From Gemmata massiliana (lineage in GTDB: Bacteria; Planctomycetota; Planctomycetia; Gemmatales; Gemmataceae), in contig HG799464.1 in NCBI GenBank assembly GCA_000531095.1, forward strand, positions 186,817-250,816: a stretch of DNA of 64,000 nt. Reading direction: 5' to 3'. Under the pieces are notes generated by a model that was not told where the DNA came from, ran no database searches, and was given only the letters and a program-made list of their open reading frames with translations. A program made the position numbers and the translations under genes. Shown one piece after another: positions 16,035-24,442 of the stretch (its first letter is position 1; every line of letters begins with the position of its first letter).

Positions 16035-18355
16035 ATCGTGAGGAACACCGACCCCGTTACCGGTTTGCCGTCGGCGGATTTGACGTTGTAGCCCACCTGC
16101 ATCTGCATTACCGGTTTGAGTGCGTCGAAGGTGAGTTCCAGGGTGCGGCCGTCGGCCAGCAACTTGGCGCTGCGAACCGGCACTTCATCTTGCCCTTCCG
16201 CACTCGGATTGGACACTTTCCACCGCTTCGAGCCGTACTCGCCGCTCCACCGGTAGTTCCACCACGCACAGCGGTAGTTGTCACTGGCGGTAATGGCCTT
16301 CGTGTCGAGCGGGCGGCTGAACGTGAGACGGATCGTGTTCCCGCGCACTTCTATTGCGGTCGGGATGTCGAGCGCTTTGCCGGTGTACCGCACGCGCTGG
16401 AGGCACCCGTCCGCTTGGGCCGCGGTTTGCCAGCCGTTCAGCCCGCACGCATAGAGGTTCCCGTCCGGGCCGAAGCGCCCGCGACAAACACCCGAGAGGA
16501 ACTGCACGCCCAGCGCCGCGGCCCCGCCCTGAACGCCCCCGTCGGGCAAATCCTGACGGAGCAGGACAAAGGGCCGACAGCGCCCGTAGGAGAAGTGAAT
16601 CGGCAGTCCCGCGAGCGGGCCGAAGGTATCTTTGGGCACCCACGTTTGACCGCCCGCGGAGTTATCGAATTCGCGCGGCAGCCAGCACAGTGGCGGGTCG
16701 TAGGTCGTTGGCGGAGTGGCCCGGTGGTGGGCACGCATGTCGCCGTAGAAACCGCCCTGTTTGTACTGGTCGATGCGAGTGGCCGGCATCCAGTTGCCTT
16801 CCTGGTCCGCACCGGTCAGCAGGCCGGTCGGTGACATGCCCATCCCGATCGGGTGCCGGAACCCGGTAGAGAACACTTCGGACTTCCGGCCGTCCTTGCT
16901 CACTTTCATCAGGCAACCGCCCGTCGGGGTGTCCGTGTCGCCGGTCTTGAAGAAGTAAAAGTTCCCCTGCGGGTCGGTTTCGAGACAGGTGTCATAGGAG
17001 TGCTCGCCACCGCTACAGTGCCAGTCGTTGTTCACGCACTCGTAGAAGTCCACTTCACCGTCGTTGTTCAGGTCGTGCAACCGCGTGAGTTGTCCGCGCT
17101 CGACCACGATCACCTTGCCGTCCACGACTTTGAGCCCGAGCGAGTGGTAGAGGCCGGTCGCGTACCGCTGCCAGGAGCAGGTGCCGGCTTTTTCGTCCAC
17201 GGTGATGAGCCACACGTCCCCGTGGCAGGTACACATTGCGACACGGCCGTCCGGCAGGAAATCGAGTCCCGTGCAGAAGAACAGCGCGTTGAACCGGTTC
17301 TTGTACGGCACCGTGAGCGTGTCCACCGCGAACGGCCCGCTCTCGTCGCCGCGATCGAGTTTCGTGACGATCGGTGCCCCCCAGCGCTTCGATCCGGCTT
17401 TTGTCAGCGCGCTCAGGTCTGCCGTTTCGGGCGCTTTCGCAAGCGCTGCGACGAGTTTGTCGACGTCTTTTGCCGCGACGTCGGCCACGCCGACCGTGAA
17501 TCGCACGGGCTTTTCGCTGGCCGCGACCACGACGCTAGTCGTTAATCCAATATTGAGGGCGATTCCGCCCGTGTGACGCACCCACGCGAGTCGCACTCGC
17601 GCGCCAGTACCCGAGATAACGACGGATAGCCCCTTTACTTCGAGCGAGGTCGAATTCCCGCCCACGAGGTCGCAAAGGAACCGTTTCGCTTCCGTCACGC
17701 CTGGGCCGACTTCGAGGGCAGAAGCCACGAACTGGTAGTCACTCGCAGTCACCGATTCCGCGCTCTCAAGAACCGCACGCGGTCCGACCGTGTACGCGAG
17801 CGCGACGCGGTCGTCGTGAAGATACAACCCGCGGTACTGTGCCCACTCGTGCGCGATCGGCGCGGTGAATCGCGGGACGCGGGCGTCCCATTTCCCCTGT
17901 GGGTCGGCCCAACCCGGCGCCGAGGTCGACGCGGAGATCACTGGTCCTTTGGGGGTGGGGGTGTTTAGCAACCCGAACCGCCGGTCACTGTGATTGAGGT
18001 ACCCACCAGTCCACGTGGCGTTCATTCGGAGCGTGCTGCGATCGAAGACCGCGGCCGCGTCGCTCTTGCCACCAAGTTTTACCACGGTCGCCTTGTAGAC
18101 GATTTCGTGGCGCTTGTCGAACGGGTAGCGCATCGTGCAGTTCAGGAACGGCCCGGTGTTCATCTCGCGGAACCGCGGATCGATCCAATCCTTATCGGTC
18201 ATCTTCTCCCAGGGGGCCGCGTGCCCGGTCGCGGGGCGAGGTGTCCAGTCCGCGAGATCGAAGGTGGCCGCGGGTGGGGCCGGTCGCCGAAGCTATTCCG
18301 TCGGTACATCGGCAACTGGCGCAGCGAGCAGAAAAGCAACGAGCGAAGAAACCAT
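16016..18355 (-). pseudogene. DUF6797-type secreted protein with propeller domain; in-frame TAG after the signal peptide
   Basis: The main frame (ATG 18202 to 16016, 728 residues) begins MTDKDWIDPRFREMNTGPFLN, the wording of DUF6797 proteins. It continues into a glucose/sorbosone-dehydrogenase-like propeller (LDFLPDGRVAMCTCHGDVW...RHPIGMGMSPTG...FGPDGNLYACGLNGWQ) and a C-terminal beta domain. Read upstream in the same frame, the sequence continues protein-like to a TAG at 18293-18295. Beyond that, a perfect secretion signal (MVSSLVAFLLAAPVADVPTE) starts at ATG 18355. The signal and mature protein are thus separated by one stop codon. It is either a nonsense mutation, a base error, or a gene now expressed from 18202 without export. 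It is probably cotranscribed with the gene at 18400-19659. Confidence 0.75.
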
Positions 18356-18399
18356 CCGACACCACGTGGAAGAGGGAATTTGATGACGGTCGGCGGGAA

Positions 18400-19659
18400 C
18401 TACGGCATTTTAGGAAGGCGCGCGAGGACGGCCTTCGCATCGGGAGCGATCTCGGCACCGAACTCGCCGTCGGCGAAGCGCGCGAGAAGTTCGCGGGCTT
18501 TTTCTGTGTTGGCCCGTTCCAGCACGCGAACGGCGCGCATCAACCGGCCCGCTTGACCCACCGGTCCGCCCCCATTTTCTCCGTTAAGTTTGCGCAGAAT
18601 CAACCGGGTGCGGTACCGCACTTCGTCGTTGGGCGCGCTGTTTTCGAGTGCGCGGACCGCTTCGGCCGCGGGCGCGCCGAGCTTCACCAACTCGTCGGTC
18701 GCGGCATCGCGCACGTCGAACGATTCTGCGTCCAGTTCCTCGATCAACTTGCGGATGCGCGTTCGTTCGTTCTTGTCGATCGATAGCTTCCCGAGCTGCG
18801 TTTCGATGAACGCGACGTGGTCCGGGGCGGCCGCGAGCAACGCGCGCTGGGCGACCGCAGCTTTTGCGCGGTCCGTGCCCATCAGGTTTTCCCAGTGGGC
18901 GTCGCGCTCCTGGCGCGCCATGATTTTTGCGGGCTTCGTTCGACCGAGCGCGGCATCGGTAATCTTGTCCAGATCCTCGATGGTCCGTCCGAGGAGCATG
19001 TGATCGAATAGTGCGGCGGTGCCATCGAGCGGGGAGAGCGCGAACCCCGTGATGGTGGTCGCGCCGAGTTCTTTGAAGAGGTCGCGAGTGTGGACCTCCC
19101 ACTCTTTCGCCGGTGTTGTGGCGACTTGTACCGAGGGTGACCAACCGTAAATGTTGCCCCCCGCATGGAACCGGCTCCCCCACCCCTTGACCGGGTCGTG
19201 GAGTTGAATCATCAACCCGTTGCCGTCGATCTTCTTCCACGCGAACCGCATGTAGCGGAACTCGCCGGCTTTTTTCGGAGTTTCAACGATCTTGAAGTTC
19301 CAGCCGGGGATGTGCGATCGGTACTTCTGCATCGGCGTGACGCGGACTGCTTCGACGCCCGCGAACACGTCGCGGTCTTCGCGCGTGGCGGTGCCGGCTT
19401 CCCCTCCGCCGTCATTAATGAGCACGGGAAGTAGCGGGTCAATACCCTCGTCGAGCAGCTCAACGACCACCCCGTCTGCTTTTGGCGCCTTATAGTTCGC
19501 GTCGCTGGTTGGATCCCCCCCTTGCCCTGGGAAAGGAGGTGGAATTAGCACTTCGAGTTGGACGACATCGTCACCCAGCACGATCGGAATCTCACCGTTA
19601 CCAACCGCGGGGACCGCGGCTCCGAGGGCCAACACGAGGACGCACGCGAGACGGTGCAT
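18400..19659 (-). CDS. Secreted planctomycete protein with C-terminal HEAT-like helical repeats
   Basis: A 419-residue protein with signal peptide MHRLACVLVLALGAAVPAVG. ATG 19659 follows GGAGGG. The middle region (GVEAVRVTPMQKYRSHIPGWNFKIVE...FRYMRFAWKK...HAGGNIYGWSP) resembles a carbohydrate-binding/discoidin-like beta domain common in planctomycete cytochrome and hydrolase proteins. Residues about 320-400 (IRKLIEELDAESFDVRDAATDELVKLGAPAAEAVRALE...EVRYRTRLIL) form the helical repeat found at the ends of many planctomycete propeller proteins. It lies 44 bp upstream of the DUF6797 gene's ATG and is likely in one operon with it. Function unknown. Confidence 0.75.
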   Translation of the reverse strand: MHRLACVLVLALGAAVPAVGNGEIPIVLGDDVVQLEVLIPPPFPGQGGDPTSDANYKAPKADGVVVELLDEGIDPLLPVLINDGGGEAGTATREDRDVFAGVEAVRVTPMQKYRSHIPGWNFKIVETPKKAGEFRYMRFAWKKIDGNGLMIQLHDPVKGWGSRFHAGGNIYGWSPSVQVATTPAKEWEVHTRDLFKELGATTITGFALSPLDGTAALFDHMLLGRTIEDLDKITDAALGRTKPAKIMARQERDAHWENLMGTDRAKAAVAQRALLAAAPDHVAFIETQLGKLSIDKNERTRIRKLIEELDAESFDVRDAATDELVKLGAPAAEAVRALENSAPNDEVRYRTRLILRKLNGENGGGPVGQAGRLMRAVRVLERANTEKARELLARFADGEFGAEIAPDAKAVLARLPKMP

Positions 19660-19897
19660 GAAATCCCTCCGCCGGATTTGGGTTGTGCCGATTATCCGTG
19701 AATAAGACGAGGCGGGGGAGGGGAATTCGCGATCTCCGTAATAACACGTTACATTTGGGTACTCGGGTACCGGACGATTTTGGTCGCTTCTTGCACGTGC
19801 GCGGACCGATAGGTATATTTGTCTCCGACCGGTGGGGTTGTGGCGCTCGCGTCGGGTGTCAGCGCTACCGGAATGACCGAACACAAGGGTTCCTCTC

Positions 19898-20242
19898 ATG
19901 CTGCGCGCCGCGTTAGCACTCACGCTCTCGGCCGCCGTTGTTGTTGGGTTCGGCGGGAACGGCATACATTATACGAAGGCCGATGACAAGAAGGACGTCA
20001 AGAAGCTCGAAGGCAAGCTCACCTGCACCAAGTGCGCCCTGAGCGAAACCGACAAGTGCGGTCACGCTCTGATCGTGAAGGAAGGCGGCAAGGACGTGAA
20101 GTACTACCTGGACGACAAGGGCGGCGCCGAGAAGTACCACGGCAAGTGCTGCAAGGCCGACGTGGACGCGACCGTGACCGGCAAGGTCGTCGAAAAGGAC
20201 AAGAAGAAGCACATCGAAGCGCCGAAGGTCGAACTCAAGTAA
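19898..20242 (+). CDS. Small exported DUF6370-like protein
   Basis: A 114-residue protein with an N-terminal signal segment (MLRAALALTLSAAVVVGFGGNG). The lysine-rich mature part contains LTCTKCALSETDKCGHALIVKEGGKDVKYYLDDKGG and KYHGKCCKAD. The CxxC plus later cysteines and the KDVKYYLDD wording resemble DUF6370 proteins of planctomycetes. The cysteines could bind metal or form disulfides in the periplasm. A terminator hairpin follows, so it is probably transcribed alone. Confidence 0.72.
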   Translation: MLRAALALTLSAAVVVGFGGNGIHYTKADDKKDVKKLEGKLTCTKCALSETDKCGHALIVKEGGKDVKYYLDDKGGAEKYHGKCCKADVDATVTGKVVEKDKKKHIEAPKVELK

Positions 20243-20270
20243 ATCGGGTGACCGGAACCCTCGCCCGCAG

Positions 20271-20291
20271 CGCCACCCATTTTGGGTGGCG
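20271..20291 (+). terminator. Terminator hairpin after the DUF6370-like gene
   Basis: An 8-bp stem (20271-20278 with 20284-20291) with a 5-base T-rich loop lies 29 bases after the stop codon. It is followed by a weak T-containing tail. Confidence 0.55.
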
Positions 20292-20310
20292 TTCAGCGTT
20301 TATTGGGGAC

Positions 20311-20451
20311 CAAAGGCAACCTACCCCCCGCCCCCCTCCCTGAAGGGAAGGGGAGCAGACACGTGAAACTGTTGTGTTTGAGGCTGCATCCGCGTCCGTG
20401 TTTTTATCTCCCCTTCCCTTCAGGGAGGGGGGCGGGGGTAGGTTGCCTTTG
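20311..20451. repeat. MITE-like palindromic repeat (family A, copy 2)
   Basis: Inverted arms of about 44 bp (20311-20355 with 20408-20451, near perfect) include CAAAGGCAACCTACC at the outer ends and CTCCCTGAAGGGAAGGGGA inside. A 52-bp non-coding core lies between. The arm core closely resembles that of copy 1 at 3561-3712. It sits between a terminator and the ispH promoter region. Confidence 0.85.
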
Positions 20452-20560
20452 ATCACTCCGCCCTTTACCAGAGGAGGGGGGGGGAGGTTCTTCGATTCGG
20501 GTTGGTCTTCGACTTGTGTTGCGGTTGGCGTAGCATAACAGCGCTCACAGGAGGTTCCGC

Positions 20561-21496
20561 ATGAAGATCATTCTCGCCAACCCGCGCGGGTTCTGCGCTG
20601 GCGTGAACATGGCAATCGACGCACTGGAAACGGCGCTGCGGCACTACGGCAGCCCGTTGTACGTCTACCACGAGATCGTTCACAACCGGCCCATCGTCGA
20701 GAAGTTCCAGAAGCTCGGGGTCGTGTTCGTGGACGACATCGCCGAAGTACCCACGGGCGGCACGGTGCTCTACAGCGCGCACGGCATCTCCCCGGTCATC
20801 CGCAAGCACTCCGAAGAGCGAAACCTGCGGGCCATTGACGCGACGTGCCCGCTCGTAACCAAAGTTCACAAGGAAGCGATCAAGTTCGCCCGCGAAGGGT
20901 ACACGATCGTCCTCATCGGCCACGAAGGGCACGATGAGGTGATCGGCACGATGGGCGAAGCCCCAGAGAACATGGTCCTCGTGGAAGACGCGGCCGACGT
21001 GGAGGCGCTGACACTTTCGGTCGATGCGAAACTCGCGTTCCTCACGCAGACCACCCTGAGCGTGGACGAAGCGAAGGTCGTTATCGACGCCTTGAAGCAG
21101 AAGTACCCGCAAATCGTGGGGCCGAACAAGGATGACATCTGCTACGCGACGCAAAACCGCCAGGACGCGGTGAAGAAACTCGTGGGTGAAGCCGACGCGG
21201 TGTTGGTTCTGGGGAGCCAGAACAGCTCGAACAGCCAGCGCCTAGCAGAACTCGCACGCACCAACGGCAAACCCGCGTACCTCATCGATCGCGTGTCGGA
21301 ACTGAAGGACGAATGGTTCCGGTCTACCGATACCGTCCTCGTGACAGCGGGGGCCAGTGCGCCCGAGGAGCACGTCCAGGACTGCATCAACTATCTCTGT
21401 GCGAAGTTCAGCGCAACCGTGGAACCGCGTGTCGTCCGTGAAGAAGACGTGAGTTTCCCGCTCCCGCGCGAACTGCGTGTCCTCACGAGCGCGTGA
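20561..21496 (+). CDS. ispH: 4-hydroxy-3-methylbut-2-enyl diphosphate reductase
   Basis: A 311-residue protein with the three cluster-binding cysteines of IspH/LytB: Cys12 in NPRGFCAGVNMAI, Cys96 in DATCPLVTKVHKE and Cys194 in DDICYATQNRQ. The catalytic Glu126 lies in HEGHDEVIGT. The substrate-binding SQNSSNS and the C-terminal VTAGASAPEEHVQDCI motif are also present. It performs the last step of the MEP isoprenoid pathway, reducing HMBPP to IPP and DMAPP with a 4Fe-4S cluster. A GGAGGT site precedes the ATG. It stands alone here, with insertion-sequence remains downstream. Confidence 0.97.
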   Translation: MKIILANPRGFCAGVNMAIDALETALRHYGSPLYVYHEIVHNRPIVEKFQKLGVVFVDDIAEVPTGGTVLYSAHGISPVIRKHSEERNLRAIDATCPLVTKVHKEAIKFAREGYTIVLIGHEGHDEVIGTMGEAPENMVLVEDAADVEALTLSVDAKLAFLTQTTLSVDEAKVVIDALKQKYPQIVGPNKDDICYATQNRQDAVKKLVGEADAVLVLGSQNSSNSQRLAELARTNGKPAYLIDRVSELKDEWFRSTDTVLVTAGASAPEEHVQDCINYLCAKFSATVEPRVVREEDVSFPLPRELRVLTSA

Positions 21497-21537
21497 TGAT
21501 GTGCGGACGCGGCTGATTGCGGCTCGGAGGGCGAGCG

Positions 21538-21627
21538 ATGACGGAAGCGGAATGGTTTGCGGCGACCGACCCCACGCCAATGTTGGAATTCATCTGGAGT
21601 TGCCCACGAATAGTGGACAGCGTTTAG
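21538..21627 (+). pseudogene. Truncated start of a MTEAEW-type Gemmata gene
   Basis: ATG 21538, after GGAGGGCGAGCG, begins MTEAEWFAATDPTPMLEF, the opening of a family abundant in Gemmata-group genomes. The sequence then runs into insertion-sequence DNA (about 21599) and stops at TAG 21627. The rest of the gene is missing here, so the IS3-type element appears to have replaced it. Confidence 0.55.
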
Positions 21628-22320
21628 CGGCGGGGTTGGTTATGCGTCCGCTCGTACTCGTCCGGGGCCACGTACCCCAGAGCCGAGTGTCGGCGGACGC
21701 GGTTCTAGAACACCTCGATGTACTCGAAGATGCTCGACCTCGCTTGGTCGCGGGTGGCGTAGTCCTCGTCGTGAACCAACTCCTTCTTCAGGCTGGCGAA
21801 GAACGACTCCATCGGCGCGTTGTCCCCGCAGTCCCGCGCCGGCTCATGCGGCACGCGATCCGCTCCTCACGTAACCGATGTTGGTAGTGCTCGCTCGCGT
21901 ACTGGCTCCCACGATCCGAATGCGCGGCCAGGCCCGAAGGCGAAGCCCCCTTGAGAGAGAGGCGGCGGGCCAGCGCCATCCCCAGCGCGTCAGTCGGCTG
22001 GTCATCGCGTCGTCCATCGACCCGCCCGCGACCATGCGGCCGAACAGATCCTCGACGACCGCCAGGTACAACCACCCCTCGCGCGTCGGGACGTAGGTGA
22101 TGTCGGCACACCAGCGCTCGTTCGGCTCCTCCGGGTCGAATGCCCGATCCAACACGTTCTCGGCCACCGGCCGCGCGTGGTTGGAATCGGTCGTCTGGCG
22201 GAACTTCCGCTTGGTCTTCGCGGCGATCCCGGCCTCGCGCATGACCCGGGCCACGAGGTTCACGCAGCACTCGTGCCCCCGGCTCACCAACTCGGCGTGG
22301 ATGCGCGGCCTTCGGATCCC
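21599..22320 (-). mobile_element. IS3-family element remnant (OrfB transposase, frameshifted)
   Basis: On the minus strand the DDE transposase OrfB is readable in pieces: RRPRIHAELVSRGHE...ARPVAENVLDRAF...NERWCADITYVPTREGWLYLAVVEDLFGRMVAG in one frame, then AHSDRGSQYASEHYQ in a second, then APMESFFASLKKELVHDEDYAT...RVRRHSALGYVAPDEYE in a third. A stop lies between EYIEVF and NRVRRH. OrfA and the 5' third of OrfB are absent; the piece is cut at about 22320, where IS630-type sequence begins. The end near 21599 (TGGAGTTGCCCACGAATAG) is probably the element's terminal repeat. Confidence 0.8.
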
Positions 22321-23027
22321 GGGCGTTGCCCCCGAGCCGGAGCGGGCCGGAGGTCGTCCAGGCGAACAGATCGGGCTGGGCCAGTCGCGTCCACCAGCAC
22401 TCGTCTTGAAAGCCCAGCACCCAGTCCGAATGCTTCGCCGCCTCAGCGATCAGCCGGTCCCGACGCCTTTTTTCTTGACGTATTCGGGGTCCGGGCTGGT
22501 GATCCAGTGCTTGGCCCGCTTCCACCCGACCCCGAGACGCTTCAACGCCTGTCGGATCGGCTCGACCGACAGCACCCGGGGCGTCCATCCCTTCTGGTGG
22601 CACACCTCGGCCACCAACGCCAGGGTCCACAGGCTCGTCGGCTTGCCGAATTCTCGGGGCCGGCGGTGGAGTAGATCCTTGAGGTCCTCGTCCCGCCCCC
22701 GGTCCCATACCCGGCCGGGATCCTTGCGGGCATGCGACTTGGCGCCCAAGCATCCCAGGCCGTCGGTCTCGAACGCCCGGACGGCGTTGCGGACCGCTTG
22801 GGCGGTACACCCGACCACCCGCCCGACTTCGGCCGGCCCCATCCGCCCGGCACTCGCCAACAGGATCTGCGACCGGCGGACGGTGAACGCATCGGCCGAC
22901 TTACGGCCTCGCTCCAACGCCCGCCGCTCGGCGGCCGTGAGCGTGCGGACGAATTTACGGGGCTTGTTCATCCCGACAACATACGACCCCGACCGGATTC
23001 GCAAACGGTCAGCAATTAGGCTGCACT
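22321..23027 (-). mobile_element. IS630-family element, 5' part (copy 2)
   Basis: Start ATG 22971 (MNKPRKFVRTLTAAERRALERG) leads into helix-turn-helix segments (GPAEVGRVVGCTAQAVRNAVRAFE) and the VGWKRAKHWITSPDPEYVKKK linker of IS630 transposases. The frame shifts at an A6 run near 22467-22472. The next frame continues RRDRLIAEAAKHSDWVLGFQDECWWTRLAQPDLFAW, which contains the first catalytic Asp of the DDE domain. The gene is cut at about 22321-22335 by the IS3 fragment. A-run slippage is known in some IS630-type elements, so the frame break may be programmed or a homopolymer artefact. Confidence 0.75.
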
Positions 23028-23389
23028 AGTGCAGCTTCAGGCGGATAGTTGTGCGATTGGTTCCAAGTGTTCACACCCGTAGTAGTCGTATACGCGGGTC
23101 TGGATCTCATTGGCGGCGAGCGGTCGCTCCGGTTCGACGATGGCCTTCTTGCCGTGCGCCCACTTGGGCTCGATGGGGTTGAGCCAGGGCTCTTCACCGG
23201 CAGGAAGCACGCCACGATCTGAACCCCGCCCTCCGCACGAGCCGCCCGGTTGTGGGCCTTGATCCACGCCCGCACGCGATTACTGACGTGCCACGCCGCG
23301 TTGTCCCACACCAACAGCAACGCCTTCTTCCCTTCCGACTTCAGCCGATCGCAGACCCACGCCAAGTAGTCCTCGGTCCACCACTTACC
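23028..23389 (-). mobile_element. IS630-family element, 3' part (copy 1)
   Basis: The minus strand encodes the end of an IS630 DDE transposase: KWWTEDYLAWVCDRLKSEG, LLLVWDNAAWHVSNRVRAWI (second catalytic Asp), then after a frame break at a short C run PWLNPIEPKWAHGKKAIVEPE (catalytic Glu), ending at 23037. It is fused at about 23389 to methyltransferase DNA. It lies head-to-tail with copy 2, joined at the palindrome CTGCACTAGTGCAG (23021-23034) around a TA dinucleotide, the usual IS630 target. Confidence 0.75.
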
Positions 23390-23869
23390 GATCCGGCGGG
23401 CGTGTTCGCCGCGATGGTTCGGGTGTGCAAACCGGGTGGCCGTGTCACCGTTGCGGACGTGTTCACGAACACCTCGGAACAAGCCGCGGCCTACGACCAA
23501 CTGGAACAGTGGCGCGACCCGTCCCACACGCACGCTCTGCAACTGAGCGAACTGGAACCCCTATTCGCCGGACTCAAGGATATTCGCCGAGAGTTCTACA
23601 AGTACCCGGTCCGGGTCGATGATCTGCTCTCCCGGTCGTTCCCCGATCGGGGCGGAGCCGATGCGTTCCGCGCCGCGACTGCCGCGGACATCGGCGTGGA
23701 CAAACTGGGAGTCGGGGCGTCGCGACAAGCCGGCGGGCTTCACTTCGCGTTCCCGGTCGTAATCATTTCCGGTCGAAGAGAGGGACCGAGTGCCGCTGCG
23801 ATGCGCGACCGGATCGCGCTTCGCACCTTTACACCTCATCACGAAATCACTTTTTCATCCACGCGGTGA
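23390..23869 (+). pseudogene. 3' part of a class I SAM-dependent methyltransferase
   Basis: From 23390 the frame reads DPAGVFAAMVRVCKPGGRVTVADVF, the post-motif-I to motif-III part of class I methyltransferases (VCKPGGR is typical). The C-terminal domain follows, with FAGLKDIRREFYKYPVRVDDLLSRSFPD, and the frame stops at 23867-23869. The SAM-binding motif I half is missing, replaced by IS630 sequence. The frame open upstream of 23390 is insertion-sequence DNA. It is probably inactive. Its neighbours (MarR regulator, halogenase-like enzyme) raise the possibility that it was once part of the same small-molecule locus. Confidence 0.7.
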
Positions 23870-23897
23870 TAGATAGATGCGGTCGACGGGAATAGTT

Positions 23898-23929
23898 GTT
23901 TGGACAACTTTCGTCCAAACCGGTATTGT
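23898..23929 (+). promoter_or_regulatory. Putative promoter with overlapping MarR-type operator
   Basis: An inverted repeat GTTTGGAC-N7-GTCCAAAC (23898-23905, 23913-23920) overlaps a plausible -35 TTGGAC (23900-23905). An 18-bp spacer leads to TATTGT (23924-23929). The regulator's ATG is only 7 bases past the -10, so the transcript would be leaderless or nearly so. This fits autorepression by the MarR protein. Confidence 0.55.
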
Positions 23930-23935
23930 GACCGC

Positions 23936-24418
23936 ATGGCTACTCGCACCGTTCCGCCCCAGCGCCGATTCGATTCCCCCGAGCAGGAGGCGTTCCTCGG
24001 CTTGTGGCGGACGTTCGACCGCTTGCGTGCGATGGAAGAGGAACTGTTCGCCCGGTACGACCTGACGTCCCAGCAGTACAACGCGCTGCGGTTGCTCCGA
24101 TCTGTTAGCCCGGACACGCTCCGCACGCTGGACCTGAGCACCCGGCTCGTGTCCCGCGCGCCCGACACCACCCGCTTGCTCGACAAACTGGCCGAGCGCC
24201 AACTGATCGAGCGCCACCGTCCGGCCACGAACCGACGCGAGGTCCGCGTCGGGATCACCGCGGCCGGGATCGCCCTTCTCGATGAGCTCCAGGAGCCGCT
24301 GCGGGAGTGCCACACTCGGCAACTCGGCCACCTGACCCGCACGCAGCTCCACGACTTGACCGACCTACTCCGCACCGCTCGGCTGCCCCACGAGGACGCC
24401 GACAGCAGTTGGCGGTAA
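23936..24418 (+). CDS. MarR-family transcriptional regulator
   Basis: A 160-residue winged-helix protein. ATG 23936 (MATRTVPPQRRFDSPEQEAFLGLWRTFDRL) is chosen because it directly follows the putative promoter. The DNA-binding core is YDLTSQQYNALRLLRSVSPDTLRTLDLSTRLVSRAPDTTRLLDKLAERQLIERHRPATNRREVRVGITAAG, with the recognition helix in the middle and the wing at the end (DRR-type Asn-Arg-Arg). Such dimers usually repress adjacent detoxification or biosynthetic genes and respond to small ligands. The halogenase-like gene follows 24 bp downstream and is probably under its control. Confidence 0.9.
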   Translation: MATRTVPPQRRFDSPEQEAFLGLWRTFDRLRAMEEELFARYDLTSQQYNALRLLRSVSPDTLRTLDLSTRLVSRAPDTTRLLDKLAERQLIERHRPATNRREVRVGITAAGIALLDELQEPLRECHTRQLGHLTRTQLHDLTDLLRTARLPHEDADSSWR

Positions 24419-24442
24419 CCCAATTACTCTTCGGAGTCCGAC

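Noticed and set aside
23252..23389. The methyltransferase starting at 23252
   Set aside because: The sequence before 23390 is antisense IS630 transposase DNA; the methyltransferase homology starts only at DPAGVF.
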